Positions 56,589-64,000 of a DNA stretch of 64,000 nucleotides are shown here, piece after piece. Below the pieces are notes generated by a model that saw only the letters and a program-made list of their open reading frames with translations, did not search any database and was not told the DNA's origin. Each line of letters starts with the position of its first letter. The stretch's first letter is position 1. The stretch is from contig JAXLWN010000027.1 of the NCBI GenBank assembly GCA_046328475.1, positions 1-64,000 of the forward strand, given 5' to 3'. Origin of the DNA: CADCWN01 sp046328475 (GTDB lineage Bacteria; Chloroflexota; Chloroflexia; Thermomicrobiales; CADCWN01). A program made the translations under genes and the position numbers.

Positions 56589-56894
56589 ATGAGCCGACCG
56601 GCGAAGGGGAAACGATGGACGGAGCGCTTCCTGCCGATGGAACAGGCGCGTGAGGCCCTGCCCGACCTGGCGCAACAGTTCGCTGCCGACCGGCATCTGG
56701 GGGCGATCATCGTCACTGAGCAGGGACGACCGGCCCTGGCGGTGATGACCGCCGATCGATACGAGGGGTTCGCGGGGACGCTCGATCTCCTCGGCGACCC
56801 GCAGATCCTGACCTTGCTGCATGAGATCCTGGCCGAGGAGTTCGGACAAGGGAAGGTCGTCTGGGACGAGACCAAGCTGCCGCCGGAGCGGTAG
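56589..56894 (+). CDS. Phd/YefM-like antitoxin-fold protein
   Basis: A 101-residue protein with the Phd/YefM N-terminal pattern: ERFLPMEQAREALPDLAQQF, LGAIIVTEQGRPALAVMTADRYEGF. The C-terminal helix TLDLLGDPQILTLLHEILAEE would normally bind a toxin. No RelE, Doc or PIN-like gene follows; a terminator does. It lies twelve bases after the xanthine dehydrogenase stop with GGAGGG before its ATG, so it may be read from the same operon. Either a solitary antitoxin or an autonomous DNA-binding protein. Confidence 0.75.
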   Translation: MSRPAKGKRWTERFLPMEQAREALPDLAQQFAADRHLGAIIVTEQGRPALAVMTADRYEGFAGTLDLLGDPQILTLLHEILAEEFGQGKVVWDETKLPPER

Positions 56895-56924
56895 GGCGGC
56901 GACCTCGTCGAGCGGGCGCACCTC

Positions 56925-56976
56925 GCGGAAGCGGGCTCACCCCTCAAAACGGCGGGCGCCCCGCTTCCGCCTTTTT
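56925..56976 (+). terminator. Terminator after the purine operon
   Basis: GCGGAAGCGGG (56925-56935) faces CCCGCTTCCGC (56960-56970), an 11-bp perfect stem, followed by CTTTTTAG. Confidence 0.85.
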
Positions 56977-57003
56977 AGATTCCTTTTAGATCACCCTCCT
57001 ATG

Positions 57004-57088
57004 CTCCAGGCATTGACCCGTCACGGCAACCACAGCCCGCCCGTCCGCTCGGGCAGCGTTGCCGAGACACGCGGTTCGTGCCTGGAGG
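57004..57088 (+). promoter_or_regulatory. Structured leader that can hide the ribosome site of the surface protein
   Basis: CTCCAGGCA (57004-57012) can pair with TGCCTGGAG (57079-57087), which includes the Shine-Dalgarno GGAG. Inside, CGGCAAC (57024-57030) pairs with GTTGCCG (57058-57064), and GCCCG (57035-57039) with CGGGC (57050-57054). The layout is that of a translation-controlling RNA switch. I could not assign it to a known riboswitch class. Confidence 0.5.
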
Positions 57089-57094
57089 AAGCAG

Positions 57095-60000
57095 ATGAAA
57101 CGATCCCCGGCCGCGCAACGACTCTGGCGCGTGCTGCTCGCCTTCGCCCTGGCCGTGCCGCTCCTCGGGCTGAGCGGCGTGAGCTGGTTGCCCGGCACCG
57201 CGCTGGCCGAGGGGCCGAACGCCGTCCAGAACATCGCGGGTTGCAACGCCAACAGCCTCGGCCCCGCCGATGACGGGTCCAGCCCGCAGACGCCGCTCGG
57301 CTTCACGGCCAACTTCTTCGGCACCAACTACACCAAGGTCTTCGTCAACAACAACGGCAACGTCACCTTCGACGCGGCGCTGCGCACCTACACCGCGTCG
57401 CCGATCCAGACGGCAGGCAAGGTGATCATCGCCCCCTTCTGGGCCGATGTGGACACGCGCGGCGCTGGCAGCACACCGGTGAAGTACGGCACCATCACCT
57501 ACAACAGCCGGGCCGCCTTCTGCGTCAACTGGGTCAATGTCGGCTACTTCAGCCAGCACACCGATAAGCTCAACAGCTTCCAACTGATCCTCGTCGATCG
57601 CAGCGATACCGGCTCCAACAACTTCGACATCATCATGAACTACGACAAGATCCAGTGGGAGACCGGCGACTTCAGCGGCGGGACGAACGGCCTCGGCGGG
57701 AGTTCCGCGCGCGTCGGCTATTCGAACGGCTCCAGCGCCTCGTTCGAACTCCCCGGATCGGCCGTCAATGGTGCCTTCCTCGACAGCAACGCCGCCACCG
57801 GGCTGAGCCGGACATCGCGCAACAGCGCCCAGACCGGGCGCAACAGCTTCCAGGTGCGCAGCGGCGCGGTGCAAAGCGTCCCCGCCAGCACCACCCACGC
57901 CTGGGGCGACGACGCCACCGGCGAACTGGGCGACGGCACGATCGGACCAGACCGCCCAATGCCGATGGCGGTGCCGGGCGGCAACGAGGTCAAGGCCATC
58001 GCCGGTGGCTACGGCTTCAGTCTGGGCTTGAAAGCGGACGGCACCGTGATCGCCTGGGGCACCGACGACTCCGGCGAGTTGGGCGATGGTCAGGCGGGCA
58101 ATCCCGACGCCCGGCCAACGGCGGCGGTGATCCCGGGGCTCACCGGGGTGGTCGCGATCACGGCGGGCGGGCTCCACGCCGTGGCGCTGAAATCGGACGG
58201 CACGCTCGTCGCCTGGGGCTTCGACTTCGACGGCCAGCTCGGCGATGGCACACCGGGCAACTCGCAATTCAACCCGGTGCCCGTACCGGTGCCGGGGATG
58301 AGCAACGTTGTCGCGATCGCCGGCGGCACCTACTTCACCCTGGCACTCAAGTCGGACGGGACCGTGTGGGCCTGGGGCAATGACGCGGGAGGGCAACTGG
58401 GCGACGGGACGATCAACAGCCCGGGCCAGGATGCGACACCGGGCCAGGTGTCGGGGCTGAGCGGCATCACCGCCATCGCGGCGGGCGCGTACCACAGCCT
58501 GGCCCTGAAATCGGACGGCACGGTCTTCTCCTGGGGGCGCGACGCCGAGGGACAGCTCGGCGACGGCACCATCGGACCGACCAGCCCGACCCCAACGGTC
58601 GTGCCAGGGCTGAGCGGCATTGCCGCCATCGCGGCCGGACAATATCACAGCCTGGCCTTGAAGAACGACGGCACCGTCCTCGCCTGGGGCAGCGACGCCT
58701 CGGGGCAGTTGGGCGACGGCACCGTTGGCAGCCCCACCTCCCGAGCAACACCCCAGGCGGTGACCGGGCTCAGCGGGGTCAGCGCGATCTCCGCAGGCGA
58801 GTTCCACAGCCTGGCGCTGAAGACCGATGGCACGCTCCGCGCCTGGGGCGGCGACGATCAGGGCCAACTGGGCGACGGCACCATCGGCCCGAACAATCCG
58901 ACCCCGGCGGTGGTGCCGGGGGTCAATGGCGCGGTCGCCATCGCCGCCGGGCATCGCCATAGCCTGGCGCTCTACGAGGCGACCACCTCCGCGCCGAGTT
59001 GCCTCACCCCGGCGAGCATCGACTTCGGCACGCAGGTGGTCGGCAATACCGCGCCCTCGCAGCTCGGCATCCTCAACAACTGCGGCAATTCCGCGCTCGC
59101 GATCACCACCACGACCCTGGGTGGCACCAACGCCGGGGACTTCGATATCGTCTCCAGTTGCGCCGGGACGACGATCCAGGTTGGTTCGAGCTGCGGCATC
59201 CGCGTCGCGTTCCACCCGGCCGGCACCGGCGCACGCACCGCCACAGTCACGGTCAACTACAACGGCGGCTCGGTGGTCCTCAACCTCAGCGGCATCGGCG
59301 CGACACCGGTGCCCCCCTTCAACCTCACCATCCTGACCAACGGCAACTGCACGGTCAACGCCTCGCCGGGCACCGGGCCGTTCCAGAGCATCACCACCGT
59401 CACGCTCACGCCGCAGCCAGCGGCGGGCTGGATCTTCATCTACTGGCGCAGCGAGCGCGGCTTCATGGGCTGGGCTGACCCCTGGACCTTCCAGATGGAC
59501 GCCGACCACACCGTCACCGCCTACTGCGTCCCGCTGGAGACTTTCACCGACTACTCCTTCTCCGGCCTCGCCAAGAACGACCCGATCATCCGCATGACCG
59601 CGCTCAAGATCATCCGTGGCTACGGCAACGGCAAATTCGGTCCCAACGACACGACCCAGCGCGCCCAGATGGCCGCCCTGATCTGCCGGGGCATGGGCTA
59701 CGACCGCCGCCAGACCTGGGACCAGGAGGATCACGGCAACCCCTTCATCGACCGGGGCGGCCTCGACGCCAACCTCTGGCGCAACGTCGGCACGCTCTAC
59801 TACTACAATGTCGGTCGCGGCTACGACGGCATCGTCTTCGGTCCCACCGACGGCGTCAACAAGGCCCAGACCATCTCCTTCTTCACCCGCGCCATGATCC
59901 TCTCCGGCTACTGGGTCCGCCAACCGGATAACCCGAACATCTACCCCAACGTGCCCGGCAGTTCGGGCCACCGCTCCGACATCGCCACCTACGTCTTCTA

Positions 60001-60136
60001 CGTCGGAACAGTGCCAGGCACCAACAGTACCGGGCAGAGTTGGGGCGACTGGAACGCGTTCGCCTCGCGCGCCTGGTTCTCCCAGGCCGAGTGGAAGGGC
60101 CTCAACGACTACTTCTCCCAGGGCTACACGCCGTAA
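57095..60136 (+). CDS. Secreted surface protein with NIDO, RCC1-repeat and SLH domains
   Basis: About 1013 residues, intact. The signal peptide (RLWRVLLAFALAVPLLGLSGV, cleavage near ALA-EG) is followed by a nidogen-like domain (~50-230: FFGTNYTKVFVNNNGNVTF, IIAPFWADVDTRG). Seven RCC1 repeats follow (~265-625), each with HSLALKSDGTVxAWGxDxxGQLGDGT. An ASPM/SPD-2/Hydin-like domain (~635-745: IDFGTQVVGNTAPSQL) and an InlB-repeat-like domain (AGWIFIYWRSERGFMGWADPWTF) come next. The C-terminal SLH-type region (LETFTDYSFSGLAKNDPIIRMTALKIIRGYGNGKFGPNDTTQRAQMAALI) should bind the cell wall polymer. The RCC1 propeller probably mediates adhesion. ATG at 57095 after GGAGGAAGCAG. Confidence 0.93.
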   Translation: MKRSPAAQRLWRVLLAFALAVPLLGLSGVSWLPGTALAEGPNAVQNIAGCNANSLGPADDGSSPQTPLGFTANFFGTNYTKVFVNNNGNVTFDAALRTYTASPIQTAGKVIIAPFWADVDTRGAGSTPVKYGTITYNSRAAFCVNWVNVGYFSQHTDKLNSFQLILVDRSDTGSNNFDIIMNYDKIQWETGDFSGGTNGLGGSSARVGYSNGSSASFELPGSAVNGAFLDSNAATGLSRTSRNSAQTGRNSFQVRSGAVQSVPASTTHAWGDDATGELGDGTIGPDRPMPMAVPGGNEVKAIAGGYGFSLGLKADGTVIAWGTDDSGELGDGQAGNPDARPTAAVIPGLTGVVAITAGGLHAVALKSDGTLVAWGFDFDGQLGDGTPGNSQFNPVPVPVPGMSNVVAIAGGTYFTLALKSDGTVWAWGNDAGGQLGDGTINSPGQDATPGQVSGLSGITAIAAGAYHSLALKSDGTVFSWGRDAEGQLGDGTIGPTSPTPTVVPGLSGIAAIAAGQYHSLALKNDGTVLAWGSDASGQLGDGTVGSPTSRATPQAVTGLSGVSAISAGEFHSLALKTDGTLRAWGGDDQGQLGDGTIGPNNPTPAVVPGVNGAVAIAAGHRHSLALYEATTSAPSCLTPASIDFGTQVVGNTAPSQLGILNNCGNSALAITTTTLGGTNAGDFDIVSSCAGTTIQVGSSCGIRVAFHPAGTGARTATVTVNYNGGSVVLNLSGIGATPVPPFNLTILTNGNCTVNASPGTGPFQSITTVTLTPQPAAGWIFIYWRSERGFMGWADPWTFQMDADHTVTAYCVPLETFTDYSFSGLAKNDPIIRMTALKIIRGYGNGKFGPNDTTQRAQMAALICRGMGYDRRQTWDQEDHGNPFIDRGGLDANLWRNVGTLYYYNVGRGYDGIVFGPTDGVNKAQTISFFTRAMILSGYWVRQPDNPNIYPNVPGSSGHRSDIATYVFYVGTVPGTNSTGQSWGDWNAFASRAWFSQAEWKGLNDYFSQGYTP

Positions 60137-60150
60137 GCGCGGGGGCGACG

Positions 60151-60363
60151 ATGGATCGACGCTATGACACTTACCTGCTGCGCTGGTGGCACTCGGACGG
60201 GGGCGAGCGCGCCGAGGTGCAACACATCCAGACCGGGGAGCGCACCGCACTCCCCTCCCTGGCCGCCGCCTGCTCCTGGCTGCTGACCCGCTACGACGAG
60301 GCCGCGCCGCTGGCCGTCGCGCAGCACGACGAACACAACGACGCGGCGGTCAACAGAACCTGA
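60151..60363 (+). CDS. Small hypothetical protein
   Basis: A 70-residue frame (MDRRYDTYLLRWWHSDGGERAEVQHIQTGERTALPSL...) shortly after the surface protein. It resembles short bacterial proteins that pair a YLLRxW strand with a LAAACSWLLTRY helix, but no named family can be given. It ends at a strong hairpin. The ribosome site is weak (GGGGGCGACG). Confidence 0.55.
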   Translation: MDRRYDTYLLRWWHSDGGERAEVQHIQTGERTALPSLAAACSWLLTRYDEAAPLAVAQHDEHNDAAVNRT

Positions 60364-60370
60364 GCAGCAC

Positions 60371-60413
60371 GCAATGCCCCCGGCACGGCATCGCATCGTG
60401 CCGGGAGCATTGC
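60371..60413 (+). terminator. Terminator hairpin after the surface protein operon
   Basis: GCAATGC-CCCGGCACG faces CGTGCCGGG-GCATTGC, 16 bp with one bulged base on each side and a GCATCGCAT loop. No T-run follows. Confidence 0.7.
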
Positions 60414-60560
60414 CATGTCCAATATGCTCGCGATGAGACGGTCGCAGCCAAACTAGACAGGCTTGACGTTGGGCGTCGTACCTGCCACACTTGGCGCTAT
60501 CTAGGCCAAGTGACGGCGATGCGCTCCGCCGAACCGTGTCGCCCAACGCCAGGGGACTCT

Positions 60561-63482
60561 ATGGGCGCAGCAGTCGCCAGCCCGGCCGCGTCGTCGGCCA
60601 TGCAGGTGCGCCTGCTTGGCCGCTTTGTCGTTGCCGTCGAGGGGCGCGAGATCGCCCCCCAGGACTGGGGCTCGCACAAGGCGCAGCAGCTGGTGAAGCT
60701 CCTCGCGCTCGCCCCGGGACACCGCCTGGCGCGCGACCAGATCATCGACGCCCTCTGGCCCGAGAGCGATCCCGAGGCGGTGGCGAATACCTTCTATCAG
60801 ACGATCTACTACGCCCGCCGCACGCTTGACCCGGCGCGGCGCGGCTACCTGATCACGCGGCAGGGGATCGTCGCCCTCCAGCATCCCGGCGGCGTCACCA
60901 TCGACCTGCACACCTTCCAGGAGGCCACCGCCAGGGCCCGCCGCACCACCGACCCGGCCGCGCTCGCCGAGGCGGTCGCGCTCTATTCCGGCGAACTCCT
61001 GCCCGACGACCGCTACGAGGACTGGTCCGCCGCCCCGCGCGAGGCGGCGCAGCAGACCTATCTCGACACGCTCCACCAGCTCGGGCACCTCCAGGCCGCG
61101 CGCGGCGACACCGGGGCGGCCAGCGCCACGTTCGACCGGATCCTCGCCCTCGAACCGGCGCACGAGGAGACACACCTCGCGCTGATGCGCCTCCACGCCG
61201 CCTCCGGGCGGCGCAAGCAGGCGCTCAACCAGTTCCACCTGTTGCGCGAGGCCCTGCGCGAGTTGAACGCCGCGCCCGACGCCGCCAGCCAGCAGCTCTA
61301 CGCCACGATCCTGGCGGGGGCGGAGGCGGAGAAACAAACGAGCCACCACCGAGCAAGGGTGCGCAACGGCATCACAATCTCCCCGCGCCGCTGACCGAAC
61401 TGCTCGGGCGCGAGGCGGTGGTGGAACTGACCTCGCTCCTCGCCTGGGCGAACCGCCCGCCCCGCCTCGTCACCCTCACCGGGGCGGGCGGAGCGGCAAG
61501 ACCCGGTTGGCCCTCGCCGTGGCCCATGAACTGGTGGAGGTCTACCCGGACGGCATCTGGTACGTCGAACTGGACAGCCTGACCGATGGCGACCTGGTTC
61601 CCAGGCAATCGCCCGCTCCGGGGGCACGCCTGCGCCGCATGACCGCTCGCCGCTCGCCGTGCTGGTGGATACCCTGCGCGAGAAGCGGTCGCTGTGCGTT
61701 CTTGACAACTGCGAACACCTGCTGCCGGCCTGCGCCGCCTGCGCCACGGCGCTGCTCACCGGCTGCCCGTCCGTGCAGATCCTGGCGACCAGCCGGGCGG
61801 CGCTGCGCGTCGCGGGCGAAGTCGCCTGGCGCGTGCCGTCGCTGCCGGTGCCGCCCCCACTCGGTGCGGCCACCCCGGCCGATGCGTTCGCAGCGGCGGC
61901 GGCGAACCCGGCCGTGCAACTCTTCGCGGCGCGGGCGCGCCAGGGACAGCCCGATTTCGCGCTGACGAGCGCGACCCTGCCGCCGGTGGTCGAAATCTGC
62001 CGCCGCCTGGAGGGCCTGCCGCTCGCGCTCGAACTGGCGGCGGCCTGGGTGCCGGTGCTGACGCTCGACGAGATCGCCATCCGCCTGGGCCGCGCGCTCC
62101 TCGTCCTGACGGGCGGCAACCGCAGCGCGCCCTCCCGCCACCAGACCTTGCGCGCGACCATCGAGTGGGGCTATCGGCTCCTCCCCGACCCGGCCCGCGC
62201 GCTGCTGGCCCGCCTCGCGGTCTTCCAGGGCGGCTGGACGCTGGCGGCGGCCGAGGCGCTGGGCGACGAGGATGCGACGTGCGCGGAGCCGGGCGCGACG
62301 GCCATCCCGACCGACGCGATCCTGCCCCTCCTCGCCCAATTGGTCGAACACTCCCTCGTCGTCATCGAGACGGTCCCCGAGGGGCTGCGCTATCGCTGTC
62401 TGGAGCCGGTGCGCCAGTACGCCGCCGAGCAGTTGGCGGCGAGCGGGGCGACGGCGCACTGGCGAGAGCGCCACGCGCGCCACCTCCTCGCGGTCGCGGA
62501 GGAGGCCGAGGCGACGCTGCAAGGCCCGGCGCAGGCGCGCTGGCTGGCGCGGCTGGAGCAGGACGAGGAGAACATCCGGGCCGCCCTGCGCTGGTGGGCC
62601 GATCGCGGCGCGGCAGAGTGGGGGTTGCGCCTCGCGGCGGCCCTCGGGCGCTTCTGGCAAACCGGCAACCGGATGCGCGAGGGGCGGTCGTGGTTGATGG
62701 AGACCTTTGCCGTACGCCAGTCCTCAGCCCCGGCCACACTGCGTGCCAAGGCGCTGAACCGGGGCAGTACCCTGGTGCGCAACCTGGGCGATCTCGCTAC
62801 CGGCTACGAGATGCTGGAAGAGGCGCTCGCGCTCTATCGCGAACTCGGCGACGATGAAGGCGAGTGCGATACCCTGATGGCGATCGGGACCGTCGCGCAC
62901 CGCCAGGGCGACCCGGTCGCCGCCGGGACCTTCTACGCCCAGGCGCGCGAGATCGCTGCGGAGATCGGGAACCGTCGCCAGGTCGTGATCGCCAGCAGCA
63001 ACCTGGCCGCCCTCGCCTACGACCGGCGCGAGTTCGCCCGCGCGAGCGAAGTCTATGCCGTCGCGCTCGAACAGGTGCGCGAACTCGGCGATCCGGTACT
63101 CCTGCGAACCATGCCGCTGAATCTGGCCCTCTCACTGCTCGGGCAGGGCGAGACGGCCGGGGTGCAGGCGCTCCTCGCCGAGTCGCTGGCGCAATGCGCC
63201 GCGCTGCGCGACTGGGCGGTGGCCCCCTTCCCGGTGCTCGGCCTCGCGTTGCTGGCAAACCTGATCGGCCAGCCGGAGCGCGCCGCGCGACTGCTCGGGG
63301 CCAGCGAAGGCATCCGCGCCGTCGCGGATATCCCTGTGCCACCCGCACAGGCCCCCTTCGTCAAACGCGCGACCGAGGAAACCCGCGCCGCCCTCGGCGA
63401 AGCCCTCTTCACTACCCTCCACGCCGAAGGTCGCCAGTGGACCACCGAGCAAACCCTCGCCGAAGCAACCACCCCCTGGTAA
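60561..63482 (+). CDS. AfsR/SARP-like transcriptional regulator with BTAD, NB-ARC ATPase and TPR domains (frame breaks)
   Basis: About 970 residues after correction. Residues ~14-105 are a winged-helix DNA-binding domain (VRLLGRFVVAVEGREIAPQDWGSHKAQQLVKLLALAPGH, DQIIDALWPESDPEAVANTFYQTIYYARRTLDP). The BTAD helices follow (~110-250). An indel near 61340 leads to TELLGREAVVELTSLL, and others near 61495-61640 to a GAGG-GKTRLALAVAHEL P-loop. LCVLDNCEHLLPA (Walker B), ILATSRAALRVAGE, EGLPLALELAAAW, then TPR repeats follow (ALALYRELGDDEGECDTLMAIG, LAALAYDRREFARASEVY). Such proteins activate nearby genes in response to ATP and unknown signals. GGGGACTCT precedes the ATG. Confidence 0.88.
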
Positions 63483-63505
63483 TCGCCACCCGCGTCCCCA
63501 GGATC

Positions 63506-63580
63506 CCCAGCCCTCTCCTTCCCAAGGGGGAGGGTCGCGCCACGGCGCGGGGAGGGGTCCGTTCCACTTACGACTTACGA
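63506..63580. repeat. REP-like palindrome plus (CTTACGA)2
   Basis: CCCTCTCCTTCCC.../GGGGGAGGG and GCGCCAC/CGGCGCG hairpins, then two CTTACGA heptamers (63567-63580), between the converging AfsR-like and TetR-like genes. The heptamer is the unit seen at 12665-12692. Confidence 0.85.
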
Positions 63581-63595
63581 CTCCCCCACGCTCTC

Positions 63596-64000
63596 TCACC
63601 TCGGCGCAAGCCCCTGCAACAGCGTATCGATCAGCCGCTCGGCATAGTCCGGCGTATTCGGGATAAAGCGGTCCGTGATCAGCGTGTGGAAGAAGATCGG
63701 TCCGGCCAGAATCTCGATGAAGAGCCGGAGGTCGATGTCGCTGCGCAGCTCCCCATGGTCGATCGCGCCCTGGATGCGCGTCGCGAAGAGCGACATGCGC
63801 GGGATCAGCACCGTCTCGCTGAGCGCCGCGAAAACCGACGGGTTGGTGCGCGCCTCGCCCATCGCCCGCACCAGGATCGCGCCGAAGTTGACCCCGCCCG
63901 CCGTGAAGAATTCCAGCGCGTTGGTCGCCATCGCGACCAGATCGGTGCGCAGGTCGCCGCTATCGAGCACCGGCACTTCCGATTGCACGTGGCCGAGCGC
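63596..64000 (-). CDS. TetR-family regulator, C-terminal part (runs off the right edge)
   Basis: The C-terminal ~134 residues of a TetR-type repressor: LRTDLVAMATNALEFFTAGGVNFGAILVRAMGEARTNPSVFAALSETVLIPRMSLFATRIQGAIDHGELRSDIDLRLFIEILAGPIFFHTLITDRFIP. The helical ligand domain with a GELRSDID turn and the FxEILAGPIFFHTL helix is typical of TetR_C groups near AcrR. The DNA-binding N-terminus lies beyond the window. Ligand and targets unknown. Confidence 0.85.
   Translation of the reverse strand, partial: ALGHVQSEVPVLDSGDLRTDLVAMATNALEFFTAGGVNFGAILVRAMGEARTNPSVFAALSETVLIPRMSLFATRIQGAIDHGELRSDIDLRLFIEILAGPIFFHTLITDRFIPNTPDYAERLIDTLLQGLAPR

Noticed and set aside
57004..57088. c-di-GMP-I (GEMM) riboswitch before the surface protein
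   Set aside because: The GCAAAGCC core, GAAA tetraloop and its receptor are absent, and the helix order differs.
56999..60250. A 1083-codon open frame on the minus strand
   Set aside because: Antisense of the NIDO-RCC1-SLH gene; its apparent repeats only mirror the RCC1 repeats.
3681..63580. Short direct repeats as possible CRISPR arrays
   Set aside because: Units are 7-8 bases and contiguous, without 25-40-base spacers, and no cas genes are near.

Overview
The window is GC-rich DNA with strong G/C third-position bias. It looks chromosomal, from a bacterium most likely in the Chloroflexota (Thermomicrobia-like). The inference rests on an AfsR/BTAD-type regulator, an SLH surface protein, ydaO-type c-di-AMP riboswitches, a T-box in front of an archaeal-type AspRS, a metallophosphoesterase-CHAD fusion next to ppk1, and many intergenic heptamer repeats. 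No rRNA or tRNA gene was seen. About twenty of the roughly fifty protein genes need one or more frame changes to give a complete family member. The breaks fall in G/C runs and spare neighbours of the same length, so indel errors in the sequence are the simplest explanation. I annotate those genes as single CDSs and say where the frame breaks.

Layout. 0-9.8 kb (minus strand): a haloacetate-dehalogenase-like hydrolase, an ABM-fold enzyme, a phosphoribosyltransferase with a nuclease-like N-terminal domain, a uronate-dehydrogenase-like enzyme, then a polyphosphate operon read as ppx, metallophosphoesterase-CHAD, ppk1. 10-24 kb (plus): a surface-glycan region with multi-pass GT39-like membrane proteins, two GT4 glycosyltransferases, a FAD oxidoreductase, an S51-like peptidase and an MprF/DUF2156-like membrane protein. 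24-28 kb: aspS (minus) behind a T-box, a broken enolase-superfamily dehydratase, and an orphan c-di-AMP riboswitch with its own promoter and terminator. 28-36 kb: small catabolic or detoxifying enzymes. 36-39.4 kb: an AT-richer four-TM protein gene split by a 1495-bp IS with matching target duplications. 39.6-45 kb: MBL hydrolase, DUF1801, and a sugar ABC importer with both permeases in one chain; a decayed copy of the permease 3' end lies upstream. 45-50 kb: a second c-di-AMP riboswitch without a recognisable gene, a VOC protein, another GT39-like protein and an SDR. 50.7-56.6 kb: a purine-degradation operon (OHCU decarboxylase, uricase, HIU hydrolase, xanthine dehydrogenase). 57-64 kb: a NIDO-RCC1-SLH surface protein behind a structured leader, an AfsR-like regulator, and a TetR-type C-terminus.

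The most unusual feature is a family of short tandem arrays, mostly 7-mers and some 8-mers. They often occur as two facing arms that could pair into a hairpin. The unit differs from locus to locus but matches between the arms of one locus. At least sixteen loci occur in 64 kb, between genes, across gene starts, and within the reading frames of both xanthine dehydrogenase genes. G/C palindromes of REP type accompany several of them.
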